From NCBI RefSeq assembly GCF_051020985.1, contig NC_135002.1:11036001-11100000 (forward strand): a stretch of 64,000 nucleotides of DNA. The letters are read 5' to 3'. The position numbers and the translations under genes were made by a program. The notes under the pieces are model-generated. The model searched no databases. It saw nothing but the letters and a program-made list of their open reading frames with translations, and was not told where the DNA came from. Shown here in pieces: positions 48,747 to 60,960 of this stretch. This DNA comes from Nomia melanderi. Lineage: Eukaryota > Arthropoda > Insecta > Hymenoptera > Halictidae. The stretch's first letter is position 1. Every line of letters begins with the position of its first letter.

Positions 48747-48839
48747 TGTTATCAAATAATCATCGTCTTATTGAGAGAATTATAGTAATTCGATTTTCTT
48801 GAGAATCACCAGTGACCCCTACGGCATTCAACGTGTTAA
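48747..48839. mobile_element. P2-family right half
   Basis: From TTATCAAATAATCATCG to the end CATTCAACGTGTTAA, this aligns with the right half of the P2 copy at 56471-56716, sharing GAATTATAGTAATTC and GACCCC blocks. The left half is absent. Confidence 0.72.
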
Positions 48840-49728
48840 CCATCAAACGACGTGTGGGGTTTATTTAAAAGGTCCTTAACCTTATCCTACAAGTATTGAA
48901 AATGAGCTGAGAAGAAATGAAAACTGTACATGGAGCTGAAGCAAGATAAAAACTGAACACGCCTCGGTGTAGTCTTTCTTCCATTAGCGCGTTACCTGCT
49001 TCAACATTCAGGCGAATAGCAGAAATCCGCAGACCAGTGATCAAAGTCTAGAAACGGTTCCCGTACAAATGCGTCAAAGAGCAATTAAAAGTAGTAGGCC
49101 GGCATACTTTACGATCACCTTCATCCGCTTAGCGGCCTTTCAGAGACGGTAATCGCGTGCCAAGAAGAAGAGGGCTAAAGAGTTTAACGCGACTCTCATC
49201 TACACCGCTTTTACACCTCTCTTTCTTCAACCCCTTACCCCTGATACCGTCGCATTACCCAGACGAGGATCAGAGGCCCTGAATATGGTACGCGTGCTCG
49301 AAAAATTGTTGTTTTTCCAGAAGAGTCGCGGCACAGAAACAAAGCAACAGGCGCGTCCATCTTGACCCCGTTTCCGTATATTACTCAGTTTACGCGAGAG
49401 GAATCGCTTTCACACTCGTATATTTGATTTATTTCTCGAATGTGCGCCTCGAAATATCTTTATCTTAATCATTTCCTTTCGCTACCGAAGAGTATAGTTT
49501 TCAAAAATAATCTTCTTGCTTCGCGGGACAGTGAGTAATGCACACAATACGAGGAAATATATGAAATATCCAAAGCGTAGGGGTTTTTAATTGTATTTGT
49601 TGGAAAATACTGCCCTTCTAATTATATTTTTCTAATTATTTAGTTGAAAGTTTGAATTCGTATAAAAATTTGCAGTCCAGTGGTATATTTGAACGTTGCT
49701 AATCGAAATATCTGTTCTAAATAATCCT
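48840..49728. other. Non-coding, no recognisable feature
   Basis: Moderately GC-rich in parts (48960-49400). No open frame or repeat worth calling. Confidence 0.45.
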
Positions 49729-49876
49729 AATTAAGTAACTACGTAATATTACAAATACTTAATTATGTAATATTGTAGACACCTACATAATTATGTAGTA
49801 TTACAGATACTTAACTATACAACATTAAAAATGCAATTTGATAACATTACAAATACCTAATTACAGAATATCACAA
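49729..49876. repeat. Degenerate minisatellite, period about 25-28 bp
   Basis: About five diverged copies of a unit with the core TAATTATGTAATATTACAGA, spaced roughly 25-28 bases with one longer interval (about 45 bases). Each unit has inverted TAATTATGTA/TACATAATTA character. Confidence 0.8.
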
Positions 49877-50640
49877 ACAGACACGGCGATACCAAGAAAT
49901 TATTATTTCTCGATGATAGTTCGACGCTGGGGACAATGCAACAGGCTATCTTAACCTCGTTCCAGCGTGTTTCTAAGGTCGACAGTTCGCGGCGGAGCAA
50001 TCGCGTTCTACATGCGTGAACAGGGGGAAGCCGTGGAACTGCCATTGTCCCGGGTAGCGTACGGGTGCAGCCAGTGTAGCGTTGCGTTTGACAAGGGCTC
50101 GATACAAGGATTATTATTGCCCGCGAGAGCATAATAAGCATCGCCGGGGTTATTTCGCGTGCAGTTAAGGCCTTGGACACCCGTTCAAAGAGGGATAACT
50201 ATCTCGGCCGGATCGATGACGCCCGTTCGTTCGATTGTGCACGCGTATTGCCTGAAATTCATGACCGGTCAAATGGAACGCGCTGAAGGCAGTGAATGAT
50301 GGCGACGGCAAGAAGCGGCGGGTAATGGGCCAAGTATACGGTTCGAGTACCTTGAACAAGCGATTGTTACTTGCTCGCGGTTACTGGAATCTGCATTAAC
50401 ACCGCGATCATCAACTATTTAATATGATTCATATGCGCTTCCTGGAGGAGTACGGAGAGTACAGTTCAGTTACCGCTGCTTTCGTTGCACGAGTGCAACT
50501 GTTTAGTTCAGAAGTAATCTAGTGTAGAATTGAGATAATGTAGCGGTACTTTAACATTTAACACAAAGTTGATTATCGGGATGAAGATAAAAAGACAAAA
50601 ACGTATGTGTATCCGCTGATGCTCGTTGAAGATTCAGACT
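49877..50640. other. Non-coding CpG-rich patch
   Basis: About 49960-50400 is CpG-rich. Minus-strand frames of 107 and 64 codons (49857-50359) overlap each other in different frames. I see no domain, so this stays unassigned; it is one of the more plausible places for an undetected exon. Confidence 0.42.
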
Positions 50641-50884
50641 TCACCCCTTGCCCCGTGATTTATTTCCCAACTACGATAGATACACTTACTTTGTTATTAA
50701 TAATTTATTGAAAAAAGAGAAAAATTCTTGACATATTCTGTGTCTATGTTCAGTCGAAACTATAATAACTGATAACAAAAGAGTAATTTAGTTTGAATTC
50801 ACAAGAATTGAGTAATATTTATGTTTGTTAAATTCTGTTAAAATATTCTCGAGTCTGACACGTTGTTATAAGGCAAGGAGTTAA
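50641..50884. mobile_element. P4-family TTAA MITE, uninterrupted copy
   Basis: The left end TCACCCCTTGCC and the reversed right end TTAACTCCTTGCC correspond with one gap and two mismatches. The left TTAA has decayed to TCAC; the right is intact. Length is 244 bp. This copy shows the empty site, ACAAGAATTGAGTAATATT at about 50801-50819, where the copy at 2261-2724 holds its P1 insertion. Confidence 0.8.
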
Positions 50885-52823
50885 GACTCTTTCGTTGTAC
50901 ACTCTCGTAAATCATTCTCCAGACTGTCTTAGACTGTCCTGCCGTTGAACTTTCATTCACTTTTGTCAGTCATCCCCAATCGCTCTTTCCTTGTCTTCAC
51001 GCACATCGCTTCTCATTTGCACTTTGTCCGTCGCGTCATAGTTAAAATTCTCGCAGTCATGTATACGTTTTACTAATCGCTCCATTCTCACAGAGAATCG
51101 AAGAATTAAAAGCGATATATAAGTCGCTCATTGGCCAAACCGGTTAAGTTCACTTTTTGGATTTATTAAAGATTTATTGTCAATATTCGATCGATTTCTA
51201 CATTTTTCTAGTTGAAATAAATTTCCCTATTGGATTTCGTTCTACGAAATTACAAAAATGCTTTTGATCATGTCACATTATAATAATGATAAAAATTAAT
51301 AGAAGGATATCCTACTTTATGCATTTTACATGATGGTTAGATTAACTCTACACCTGCAATAATAAAGTAAAATACATTTTATAACGTTCATTTATTTTTC
51401 CACTTAAATGGAAACTTAAAAAGTCAGTGTAGACTATTACATTATTTCTCTGCTCTCTGTTCTGTAGAGTTAATCGATTTGACCATTGAGTGGCTCACAT
51501 CACAAAACCAACATACCTAATAACAGTTATGACTCCATTACGGTTCTCTATAACTGCTTCAAGAACCGGAACCAACATAACCGTTTCCAATCCCCGTACC
51601 GTCGAAGCCGCGAAAAGCATCTACCAGTCACCTATTACCACAAGATCACCGGAATCGCGTTCCGTTTACCAACACCGCGAATACCAGGATTAGTTTTCCC
51701 AGTTTCGGGAACAGCCTATACGGGAATCCCGGTTTTTATTTCCCGTTCATTCGAGCCCTATTAATCCGCAGCGTCAAAAATTTCGGCTCCGAAACAGAAG
51801 TTTCCACAAACGCGATTAAATTCGACGTCGGAAACGAACAAAACACAAAAAAAGCAGGAAAAAACAGGGAGAGAAATTTGTTTCGGCTGAAATTCAGTTT
51901 TACGCCCACGCAAATACATTCTGAATTTCCGCCGTCGTCGTCGGCGACGGCCATTCCATTTCGGTCGATTCTTAGCGAAAAGCCGCGCTCGCCGAGATAG
52001 TCCCGCGGGAATATACCGCAAATGAACTTCCATCTCCGCCACCTCGCACTTTTCCATCGGCGGTAATTAAACGGCATTTAAAATTAGCGATGTGTAATCG
52101 TCGTCGGGCAATTAGCGTATAATTAGCACGGAAGTAATCATAACGTAATTACAATGTTGTCGGGTCATTCGGCCTCTGCGTGCAGGTGTGCGCGCGAGAG
52201 CAAGCGAGCGAGTGAACGCCGAGATTCCGTTTCGGTCGTCTACGTAAGAAATATAGATTTCACGGGCGAAAACGGGGGTGGGAGAGGTAAATGGGCAGTA
52301 AAAGGTTAATGGCCTGTAACGTTTACCAGGTGTTTCGTTGCTACCACAATATCATCCGTTTTTCCTGGTGCGCCCCACCTACTGCCGACACTGGACCGCT
52401 GCCCAGTTGGCCCCGACGAAAATTCTTCTCCAAATGAAGGCTACGCCCACCCGGTAAGTAAGTAAGCGTCCCGGCTGTGAGCGCGGGCTGAGTTCGAATT
52501 GTTGCGAGCGAGTTCAACTATTTTACCCTCGCGCTTCCCTGCCCCTCTCATTGCTCTGCTCTTTTTGCGATGCTTTTTATCTATTGGCTCTGCGCGTAAC
52601 TTCGCAGCGTTCTCTTTCCGACAGAAGTTCGCCCGAGAAGAAAAGAATCTTTATAATGTTTTATACATCATTTCGAAACTTGTCGGCGTATAACCTTTCG
52701 TGGTGTTTCTTTTGTAACGGAAGTTTGCCCTTCAAATAAAAAATTTTCAGAATGTTTTAGACGTTATTTTGAAAGATTGGTCTTGATAATTCAGATACGA
52801 ATTGGGTTTATTGATGTGAGATC
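50885..52823. other. Non-coding with a CpG-rich patch
   Basis: About 51480-52500 is CpG-rich, with overlapping frames of 92-113 codons on both strands. It includes a polypurine stretch at about 51840-51880. No recognisable coding content. Confidence 0.42.
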
Positions 52824-52846
52824 TTTTTTTTGGGGGGGCGGGGGGT
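52824..52846. repeat. T8 then G-rich run
   Basis: Eight T followed by GGGGGGGCGGGGGG. The G tract could form a quadruplex, but it is short and isolated. Confidence 0.85.
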
Positions 52847-52970
52847 GTTCGTAGCCCTCGCTGCGCTGAGTTTTTGATTAAATTCAGATAGTGCGTGTTT
52901 AGACATTGTAAACATTGTTGGAAATACTTCCGTTGAAAAGGAACTGCTAGGAGATTATACTCTGATTAAT

Positions 52971-53278
52971 GGGTCGTATGCTTAGAAAGATAGTAAATAG
53001 TTATAAGTAATAGGTATCGGTAAAACTACATGCTAACTTTTCTATACGTAATTCTTTCCTAGTAAATACTAGACAGTAAATGCTGGAAAATCTTAAGAAA
53101 AGAGAGAAGTGACAGTAGTATTTATTTGATGTTTCTGGTCAATAGATACTAAGTATTACGTATACGCATTTTAAGTATTTACTGAATTTTATATTTATAC
53201 TTTTATCACTTACTTTACTTAGTATTTACTTACAAAATTCCTAATAAAAGCTAACATTTGTTTTTATGCATACGATTC
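52971..53278. mobile_element. M3-family MITE
   Basis: The left end GGGTCGTATGC and the reversed right end GAATCGTATGC match at 9 of 11 and continue with A-rich sequence. Both ends align with the copy at 25965-26498. The interior contains several TAGTAAATACT/AGTATTTACT motifs in both orientations, giving much internal fold-back. Length is 308 bp. The target duplication is not resolved. Confidence 0.72.
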
Positions 53279-55249
53279 GATATTTTTGTCCCAGTATCTT
53301 TGCAACTGCAGGAATTATCATCGAGTATGGACCATCCACTCCGTGTAACGAGAAACTCTCGAATGAAACGAGGGTAAGGTTGAAAAGGCCATGTGCTAAC
53401 ATCGTTGTCTACTGATAATTAGGAGAGATCTTGCTTTCACGGAGATTTACAATTGCAATCGAAACAATAGACCGCGGAATGAAATTTTTGATTAACGTCG
53501 ACTGCCAGTCAGTTTCCGGCCAATGCTTCCACGGTTCTCGAAAATATCCGCGATTAATAAATCGCGTACCTTTCCCGTGAACAAGTTGAACACGACTGTA
53601 TTGATATTGTAAGTTGTTTTTAAAAAATATTTTAAATTTTAATAAATCCGTATTTCCACTGTTCGCTATTTTTCTTGGAATTTCTGTATGTTCGCAACGA
53701 AATAAATAAAATCTTGTTGAATTTTGGATTTGTGCAATGACGTTTGGTACACGTGTACTTTCACGAATATTCATAATTTAGTAATTAACAACGTTCACTT
53801 CGTATTACAGTCTGAATTATTTTTGAGAATTCGATGTTTGGGTATACGTATAGGTACAGTTTAATAGCTTTTATGTTTTTAAGACGGTTGATTCCGTTTG
53901 AAAGAGATCGCACGTCTATATAATGGTAAGGGAGGACTTAAGTAATAAAATCCCAATGAAAAACGGTAGAACGCGGAGCAACTTTTAATAAGCCAAGTCA
54001 AATGATTCCTAATGGTACCTAATGGTTTTTTAACGGGTAGTTCCGCAGGCAAAAATATAATGAGAATAAAAAACAGCGAAATTGGGTTTTCGGTTCCGTT
54101 TTTGCATTATTAGCGATTAAACATCCCTTAGAGAGACGAGAACGATGCGTCAGTAACGGCATCCATGAGGTAGGTCAGTCGAAGAGCGGACTGAAGTCAG
54201 CCGCGCGAGAAACAGAGACGGAAATCTATACACTGCTAATATTGCGTATTGGCGAATTTTATCAAATTTCCAAAATTCTTTGAATGATATCTGGAGGAAA
54301 TGTTAGAAGAAAAATATCTTTGCGATTGTTTCATCGCGACGCTCCTCCGCGTGTCGACTGAAATCCGACGTCCGATTGATGTTATTAAAAATTTCACGTA
54401 CAATTTCATTTGTGCCCACTCTGCTCTTTCGCCTGAATGTTGCCTTTGTGAATCTTTGATCTGTATCTATCGGATTTTCAGCGAGACTTCCCTCAGCTCG
54501 AGGGACGCGATCAAAGAACAATACCGGATCCGGCGGGCTATATCGGTTGCAAAACTATTGCCCACATCTGGGTAAAGAGACGTATTGGGGTTTCCGATAA
54601 GTTCTCGGTAACTTCGACTCAGATGTAATCAACTTGGCGAATATAATGCGAAGTTTTACATGCTATTGCGATCGTAACTTTCAGCGAAGCGTGGTGTTTT
54701 CGTTGACGGATCCATCGTAACAACAGGAAATTCGCGTCGTTCCTAACCGCGCAATTTAATTCGCCATTGAAGGTATTAATGCACCGTAGAAACTACTCCG
54801 CGTTATTAAATTTGCTCTTAATGATCATGGTCGTGTCACCTGAAAAATCGATTGTGAATGCTGATATGATCACGCGATTCATTTAATAATGAATACGCGG
54901 GTAATAGAGAATATATTGAATCATCGAAACCGATGTAATGTTATTGCTAATAACGAGACGTAATTAGCGGCAGAATGAATAATTGGATCGCGTACATTGA
55001 AAATAAGTTTCAACTAAATTCAGCCTGAATATCAGCTATATTTTAATATCCGTGCTTTTAAGGGTTGCACGGTGAATTTAGTTAAACTTCGGTAAATCCG
55101 ATTTTAACCAATTAAATGAACCGAAGGGACATGTTTAAGATAAATTTTTAACGCAGGAAGAAAGTGTTGCATTAACAATATAACGCGTATTCTAATCGTC
55201 TCGAATAAATATCTATTCAAAGCAATTGGGCGAATTAAATCTTCTTAGA
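53279..55249. other. Non-coding stretch
   Basis: Frames at 53409-53774 (minus) and 54300-54575 (plus, overlapped by a minus frame) are anonymous. No repeat is delimited. Confidence 0.42.
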
Positions 55250-56160
55250 TAAGCACATCATTTACGATTTAACCATTCGTTAAGCCCGCAACACGAATAA
55301 CATCCCCCTAAATTCCCATTCGAATAAATCCTCCTGCGATGAACATCGTTCACCGGCTTCACTTCTATTTCCGATCCCCGTGTCAGACAAGGCCCACCCT
55401 CCCGAATCGGTGGAATTGTTTCCACGGGGTATTCGAATCTTCCGCGAGGCTCGGGACGACTGGCGCGCCATTCAATTGCTGCGGCCGTCCTAGGTACCGC
55501 AGGAGGCTTCGAAACTTTACGATTGAAATGAACACGAGGGTTCATCTAAACCTCCGAGCTCCGGCACACGATCAGTTAACAATTTCATTATACAACAATC
55601 GTGCGGAGAGTTTTCGCATACCGGATTCTCGAGGGTTGGAACCTTTACCGCAACCTTCGCCCCGGATTCGTATTCGGTGTGCTTGCGGGAACAACCGGAC
55701 GCCAATATCTCGCGCGTCCGCGCCGCGGAACTATTGTTTCGCCCTTCGGAAAGGAAAGGATCCGTAAAGGAAAGAAAGGTTTGAAAGGGATGAGCCGGGT
55801 CGAGCGGGTAACGGCGTGAGGCAACACAGTTCTAATTAACGGGCGAGCCGGTCGGCACAAAAGTCGGTGGAGAGGATGGAAAAAGAGGAGGGGGGGGGGA
55901 ATGAAGAACCGTTCGAACCACGATTCCCTCCCCTTATCCGCCCCGGCTGTATCGGAGATAAAGAAGAGCCTTTCCGTGCGGGTCCGTGCACCGAAAAACG
56001 GTCCTCGCTCGGCGACACGACGCTTTTCATTCCCTTCCGCTTTTCCTGTACCTTTCATTCGGTTCTCCCTTGGATCAGAAGACCCGCTCTTAGTTCGCCA
56101 TTTGGCCGGCTACCACTGCACCGAACGCTGATGGTTACGTCGTTAGTTACGCGTTGATAA
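55250..56160. other. CpG-rich patch with many overlapping frames
   Basis: The longest CpG-rich patch (about 0.9 kb). Ten or so frames of 62-142 codons overlap on both strands, the longest being 55339-55767 (plus) and 55645-56058 (minus). They are Arg/Pro/Ser-rich, as expected from GC-rich DNA, with no recognisable domain. A G10 run lies at 55890-55899. It could contain a promoter or exon, but this is not shown by the sequence. Confidence 0.45.
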
Positions 56161-56341
56161 TAAGGGGTCCGACGAGAAAGGAAACGAGACTGGCTTTATA
56201 TGCGACATGTTCCGGTATAACGGGGTTCGAGGAAGGAAATTGATTTTGGGTGTTGCTCTTTTTTCTTGGCGATTGTGTGATCTTTCTGGTGGGGTCGACA
56301 TCGGTTTGATAGGATGATTGTTGACTTCGGGATTTAAATAG

Positions 56342-56474
56342 TTAACTGTTTTTGACGAGCATACGCCATGAAGAAATGGCAAGGTTTTAGTCGTATACTC
56401 GTCATAACAGCTAACTTACTTTTTGCGATATTTGAAGTACACTTTTCAGGAGCTCGCAACAGCTAAGTGTTTAA
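56342..56474. mobile_element. P8-family TTAA MITE with internal hairpin
   Basis: It starts TTAACTGTTTTTGACGAG. The right end, reversed, is TTAAACACTTAGCTGTTGCG, matching the P8 start at 11471. The first 75 bases form an imperfect hairpin: arm 56341-56365 pairs with 56392-56415 (GTTAACTGTTTTTGACGAG against GTTAGCTGTTATGACGAG, both followed by a GTATACG-like end). Length is 133 bp. Its right TTAA is the left TTAA of the P2 copy. Confidence 0.68.
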
Positions 56475-56716
56475 CACGTCGAATATCGCACGATTTCTAA
56501 GAGCAAAATACACTAAATGGAGAAAATATAATATTAGATTATTTGCTTGAATTACGTTATTATTATTACACATTGATCTAGCTAAACATCACCGTACCAG
56601 GTAGCATTACTTATAAAATAAAAATGTTTTCAAATAATCCTTGTTTAATTAAGTGAATTATAGTAATTCAATTTGGTTGGGGTCGCCTGAGACCCCCCTA
56701 ACATTCAATGTGTTAA
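56471..56716. mobile_element. P2-family TTAA MITE
   Basis: The left end TTAACACGTCGAATAT and the reversed right end TTAACACATTGAATGT match at 13 of 16. Length is 246 bp, one less than the reference copy, with the shared interior GATCTAGCTA and TAAAATAAAAATGTTTTCAA. Confidence 0.82.
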
Positions 56717-57350
56717 CGATAGATGAAATTGTTTTGTATCTGGTTAAATGTTAGTTTGAATTAAACGTTTGAAAATATTTGCACAGCGGAGTTGGCCACA
56801 ATTCGAATCGATGCGCCTTCAAGTATAAACGAGTTTTTCGAAAGCGATAGAAAACTGTTATCATCGTAAATATTTTTCGGCTTGTGTATTTTCTTCCTAT
56901 CTTAATAGTAAGCGTACTGGAAGTAACATAACAATGTGTCCGTTCCGAGGCGAATTTCAGCGCGAGTGCTTCTAAATCTCGCGCAGGACAATTTCTATAA
57001 AACTTACTTTCTATGAAGTCACAAAGTTGCCGTGTTTATGCTTCCACAGTTAAAAGGATAGGGGTCCATCTATAGGAGAATGGTAGCATCTAACTTGTTC
57101 TCCTTCAATTCTGACCTACTTGAGGAAGAAATTGGCTAACCCTGTATCTAACCGCATAGTTGATTTTCAAAGGCACGGATACTTGGTAGCTTCAGAAATT
57201 TCAATATAAGTATCCTCTTCTCTCGTGTGGGACGCGCAGTGAGAAGATAATTCTTGTTTCATGCGACTAGAAAACTTCAGAAAATTGGAAGATGCCTGAA
57301 GACTGGCAAGAGTTATAATATTAATAAAGATATTTATGGAATGACAATGG
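56717..57350. other. Non-coding, no recognisable feature
   Basis: AT-rich sequence with no delimited structure. Confidence 0.45.
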
Positions 57351-57450
57351 AAATAATGTTAACGTTAATAATAATGATAATTCTTATTATAATAAAGAGC
57401 GATGGTAACAGTAATATTAATAATAATAAGAAGAAGATGAAGAAGATAAC
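57351..57450. repeat. AAT/AAG-rich simple sequence
   Basis: Interrupted AATAAT and AAGAAG runs over about 100 bases. The Lys/Ile/Asn-rich frame across it is an artefact. Confidence 0.8.
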
Positions 57451-59499
57451 AATGATTCTTAGAAATATCTATATGAATATATAAATATAAAATGTCGGAT
57501 TTTATGGAACAAAGGAAACCTTATTTGATACTCTAAAAGACTATTCTAAAAGATTCAATCAAAATATGCCCTATTCGATTCGATACACTGTTACCAACGT
57601 GTTTTTAATGAATACATTCCTTTTTTGAACAATTCTGAATATTTAGAATGCATAAATAACACATTTTTTAGTTATTAAAGGATTTACTCGTTTTTTCCTT
57701 TCTTCTACGTCAGAAACCATTTCTTTTTATAACTCCTGAATATGTTATATAATAATTTCAGAAGCCGGAACATTAATTTTCTCAATTTCTGCTTTCTGGA
57801 TTTAACCGCATCGGCATCTGATCGATCGATTTATGAGTAAGAAAAATCCGACAATTCGTATTACAGGACCTACTAACAACCATAGAAACATCGACCGATA
57901 GGGGTCGAATATACCGGGTGTCCCGTGCAGGATAAGAATGGCGACTGTAACAAACAATTCCAGCGCGATTAAAACGAATTCTCAACTCAGCGGGCGGGAT
58001 AGATTTCCGATATCGAGACCCGGTAGCCTCCCCCACCCCCGCAAGTTTTAATATCACGAGCAGACACCGCATGCGTTTGCAGTATTTATTGGTGCCCCGG
58101 CGGGTTCGACAGGCCAGATACGAGTAAACGCGGGACCGACCCGAGAGAGACCCACCGTTTGACGAAGTTATCGTCGTTTCGTAAGTGGCGCGAACCGCGC
58201 CTTCGTTTCGTTATGAATGGCCAGCAATTCTCCGCTCTAGATGCTTCAACGATATCCGCTGATTTATATATTCCTCTCCTTCCCTTCTCTGTCGCGTTGC
58301 TCAATCGTCCCGCGGTCCCTTTTGTTCGTACCATCACCCTTTTTAAACCACAATTCGGAAAAGATGCCGTACACCTTCGCAGCCCGGTGAAAAACCGACG
58401 CTTTCGGACCCGGTAATAAATGCTACAACATTTGTAGCATCCGGGGATTACGGGGGATTTACTCTTTTTATTTTCGCGCACGCATCCCGAACGTCCCGAA
58501 ATCCCGTTCCCACCGTGATTGTTCTATATTTTTGCGTTCCGTTATCTCGGCTTCCCTTCCGTTCCCCCTTCTTCCTGTTTTTTCTCTGTTTTGTTTTGTT
58601 TTGAATATTGTTCCGAATATACGGCTGGTCGCATCGATTAGTTTCGGAATTTCTGTGTCGTCGATACTTTATTGATACTTTCTTTCTTTTTTAATTATTG
58701 ACGATTTCTCTCTGTAAAACGAGAAGCTGCATGTTTATTGTGCAAAGTTGGATTTAGTGTAAAGGTGAAACGGTTTTAAGGAATCGTTGATTAATTGGTT
58801 TGATATTTGATTAATCGGTAAACGTGATATAGATGATTAAGAAATAATAGTCATTGGATTTTGTTGGATACTTACGTGTGAACGACTAGATCTTAGTGGT
58901 TTGTTAAGGAAACTGTTTTGTAGAGGGGAATCAGTGTTTCCACTTGTCAATGAGGTAATATTAGGGTCGGAGATTTAGTGGTTCATTTATCGTTTCGGGT
59001 TTCGACCAACTAGCGAGTTTCTAGTGTACTGGCTGCGAACTCAATAGCGATTGACGTGTCATAAAGTTGAAGATGCGACGTAGCAGGTGCAGTAAACATA
59101 CAACCCTCTTAGGTTATGTTAGGTTCATTGCACTTTCAGACCATTCCATTGAACGTTTTTAGCCCCATAAAGGACGTAGTGGGCGGTAAAGTGATTGCTC
59201 ACGATGGGAAACTGGATTTGTGATTTGTTAGCCACGTTGCCGTCTCTTTAGCATGTGTACGTATATTCAGAAAATACAACGAAAACAAATTCATTCAAAT
59301 AAAAATATATTTTACCAAGAACTCATTCGAATAAGAATTTATTTCAAGAAGAAATTATTCAAACAATAATCCATTCTAATTATTTCTAATTCGCAGTAAC
59401 TAATATTGCAACTTCCTTTGAAAATACCAAAAATCATAATTTAAAGATATAATCACGAAAACAATTTGCACACAAACGAAAGAAACGTTTCGGCGTTTA
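57451..59499. other. Non-coding with a CpG-rich patch
   Basis: About 57790-58560 is CpG-rich. A 131-codon minus frame (58086-58481) and an overlapping 85-codon plus frame (58159-58416) show no recognisable motif. Downstream, TTAGG occurs at 59108 and 59118, too few to be telomeric. Confidence 0.42.
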
Positions 59500-60070
59500 T
59501 CCCGAATTTTTTGATCCCCGTTACCCGATCCCTATGGGGCGACCACGATTTTTCGGCCAGGAGTTAACCGTCAAACGAACGAGAAATTTTGATCCATTTA
59601 CAGAGCGCGGCACGCGTTCCATCTCCAGGCGCGGCGACATCGCAACACCGCAGGAAGCAAATCCATTTTACAAAACATCGGAACACCCGAGGGGACATCG
59701 GCGAGGATGCGAGCTGACAAGCGAAAAGCAAAAGAAACGAAATGCAAGACACGCTGTTGTGGAAGAGAGACGTTTGGAAAGAGGGTGTGTACGTATGTGT
59801 GTGTACGAGAGAGAGAGAGAGAGAGAAAGAGAGGTACGAGGAAACGGAAAGAAAGTACAGAAAGAAAGAAATTCTGAAGATCGCGACACTAAAAAGAGGT
59901 TCTGTCCCGAAGGAATACGTGATCTCCGCTGAGGGCTTACCGAGGATACTCGACCGTAGTCGAGCCGTGGCCCGAGTTATGCCGGCGGGTATTTAACTTT
60001 ATGCATTCGAGCTCTGCCTCGACGATACTTGCACAACGGGTGTCCCTGAACCGATGCGCATCGATACCGC
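59500..60070. repeat. CpG-rich patch containing GT/GA microsatellites
   Basis: Within a CpG-rich patch, a GTGTGT stretch and a (GA)n run occupy about 59784-59833, followed by AAAGAAAG-type purine repeats to about 59873. The 132-codon plus frame (59534-59932) runs through the repeat, and its Arg/Glu stretch is repeat-derived. Confidence 0.6.
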
Positions 60071-60093
60071 CGATCGTCTACAGGATGCAATTC

Positions 60094-60459
60094 TTAACAT
60101 TAAAACTACCGAGCAGTAAATGACAATCGAAATTTATTATAAAACATTGGAAATTGATTGAAAAAGTACCACTCTTTAAAAAATTATAAAGATTAAATCT
60201 TATTATAATGATAATAAATAAAATAAATGTAAGACGTTGAATTCTACCGCTATAAATTACTTTCATTCATTTCCTTAAAAATAAATACAAGGTTACACTA
60301 AACAACGTTGAAAATAAACCGAGTGCGAAGGGTAAAGTTATCTTTTTAAAATTTCTCTATACAAACACCAAGAGTGTATTTATTTAGACTTCAATTGAAA
60401 CTTTTCAGGAAAATAAGAAATCAAAAATGAATCCGTTTGAACCGTCGTTTTAGCGTTAA
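60094..60459. mobile_element. P1-family TTAA MITE with extra internal sequence
   Basis: The left end is TTAACATTAAAACTACCGAG and the right end, reversed, TTAACGCTAAAACGACGG. The last 50 bases align with the right end of the copy at 45321-45545 (AAGAAATCAAAAATG, GTTTGAACCGTC). The 366-bp length exceeds its siblings by about 140 bp. An internal CCGAGTGCGAAGGGTAAA at about 60318-60335 looks like a P3 right end, so a P3 fragment may be nested inside. Confidence 0.75.
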
Positions 60460-60960
60460 ATTCAAGCATTACTTGAGAGGCGCTGTTAGATTGCAATTTT
60501 CGTAGCACTCGAAGTGTACGATAAGCTACAATGAGATAATTCTGATTTCTTCTGTTATAATTAGTTGGAAGATACAGAAGCACAAATCAAAATCTCTGTA
60601 AACGTGCTTTTGAAGTTTCTATAAGAAAAAATTAGAAATTCGATTCGATTGCTCGGAAGTTCCAGTGTTGATCAATCGCTCGCTGAAAGAATAAATATTT
60701 GTAATTCCCATGAAAAATTTGAAAATGTATTCCTTCAATTATTAAACCCTCAAGTTAGCAACTAGATTGTCTGAATTTACCCAACTTTAATATCATAACA
60801 TTTTTGCGTAAATTTCGTATCTTCACAGCAAAATCGACTTAAGCGTCTTCAAAAACTGGAGATCCTAAGTAAATTTACCAAAGCTTCACAAGAAAAGGGC
60901 AGAACTACATACAAAAAAATTTGAAAAGCTCTATCGATTACTTGATAGCTAATATAAGAG
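60460..60960. other. P1-like isolated right end and AT-rich sequence
   Basis: GCTCGGAAGTTCCAGTGTTGA ends near 60670 and is, reversed, a decayed P1 terminus. It may pair with the TTAA at 60456. Otherwise featureless. Confidence 0.4.

Noticed and set aside
55339..56058. 142- and 137-codon frames
   Set aside because: Many mutually overlapping Arg/Pro/Ser-rich frames in GC-rich DNA; no domain, no splice evidence.
58081..58125. GGTTCGACAGGCC, similar to a tRNA T-arm sequence
   Set aside because: No D-arm, anticodon arm or acceptor pairing could be laid out around it.
58086..58481. 131-codon minus-strand frame with several Cys and basic residues
   Set aside because: Considered as a possible small zinc-binding protein, but Cys spacing fits no known motif and an 85-codon frame overlaps antisense.
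59101..59126. TTAGG-like units, the insect telomeric repeat
   Set aside because: Only two separated units; no array.
59534..59932. 132-codon plus frame
   Set aside because: Passes through a (GA)n microsatellite; no recognisable domain.
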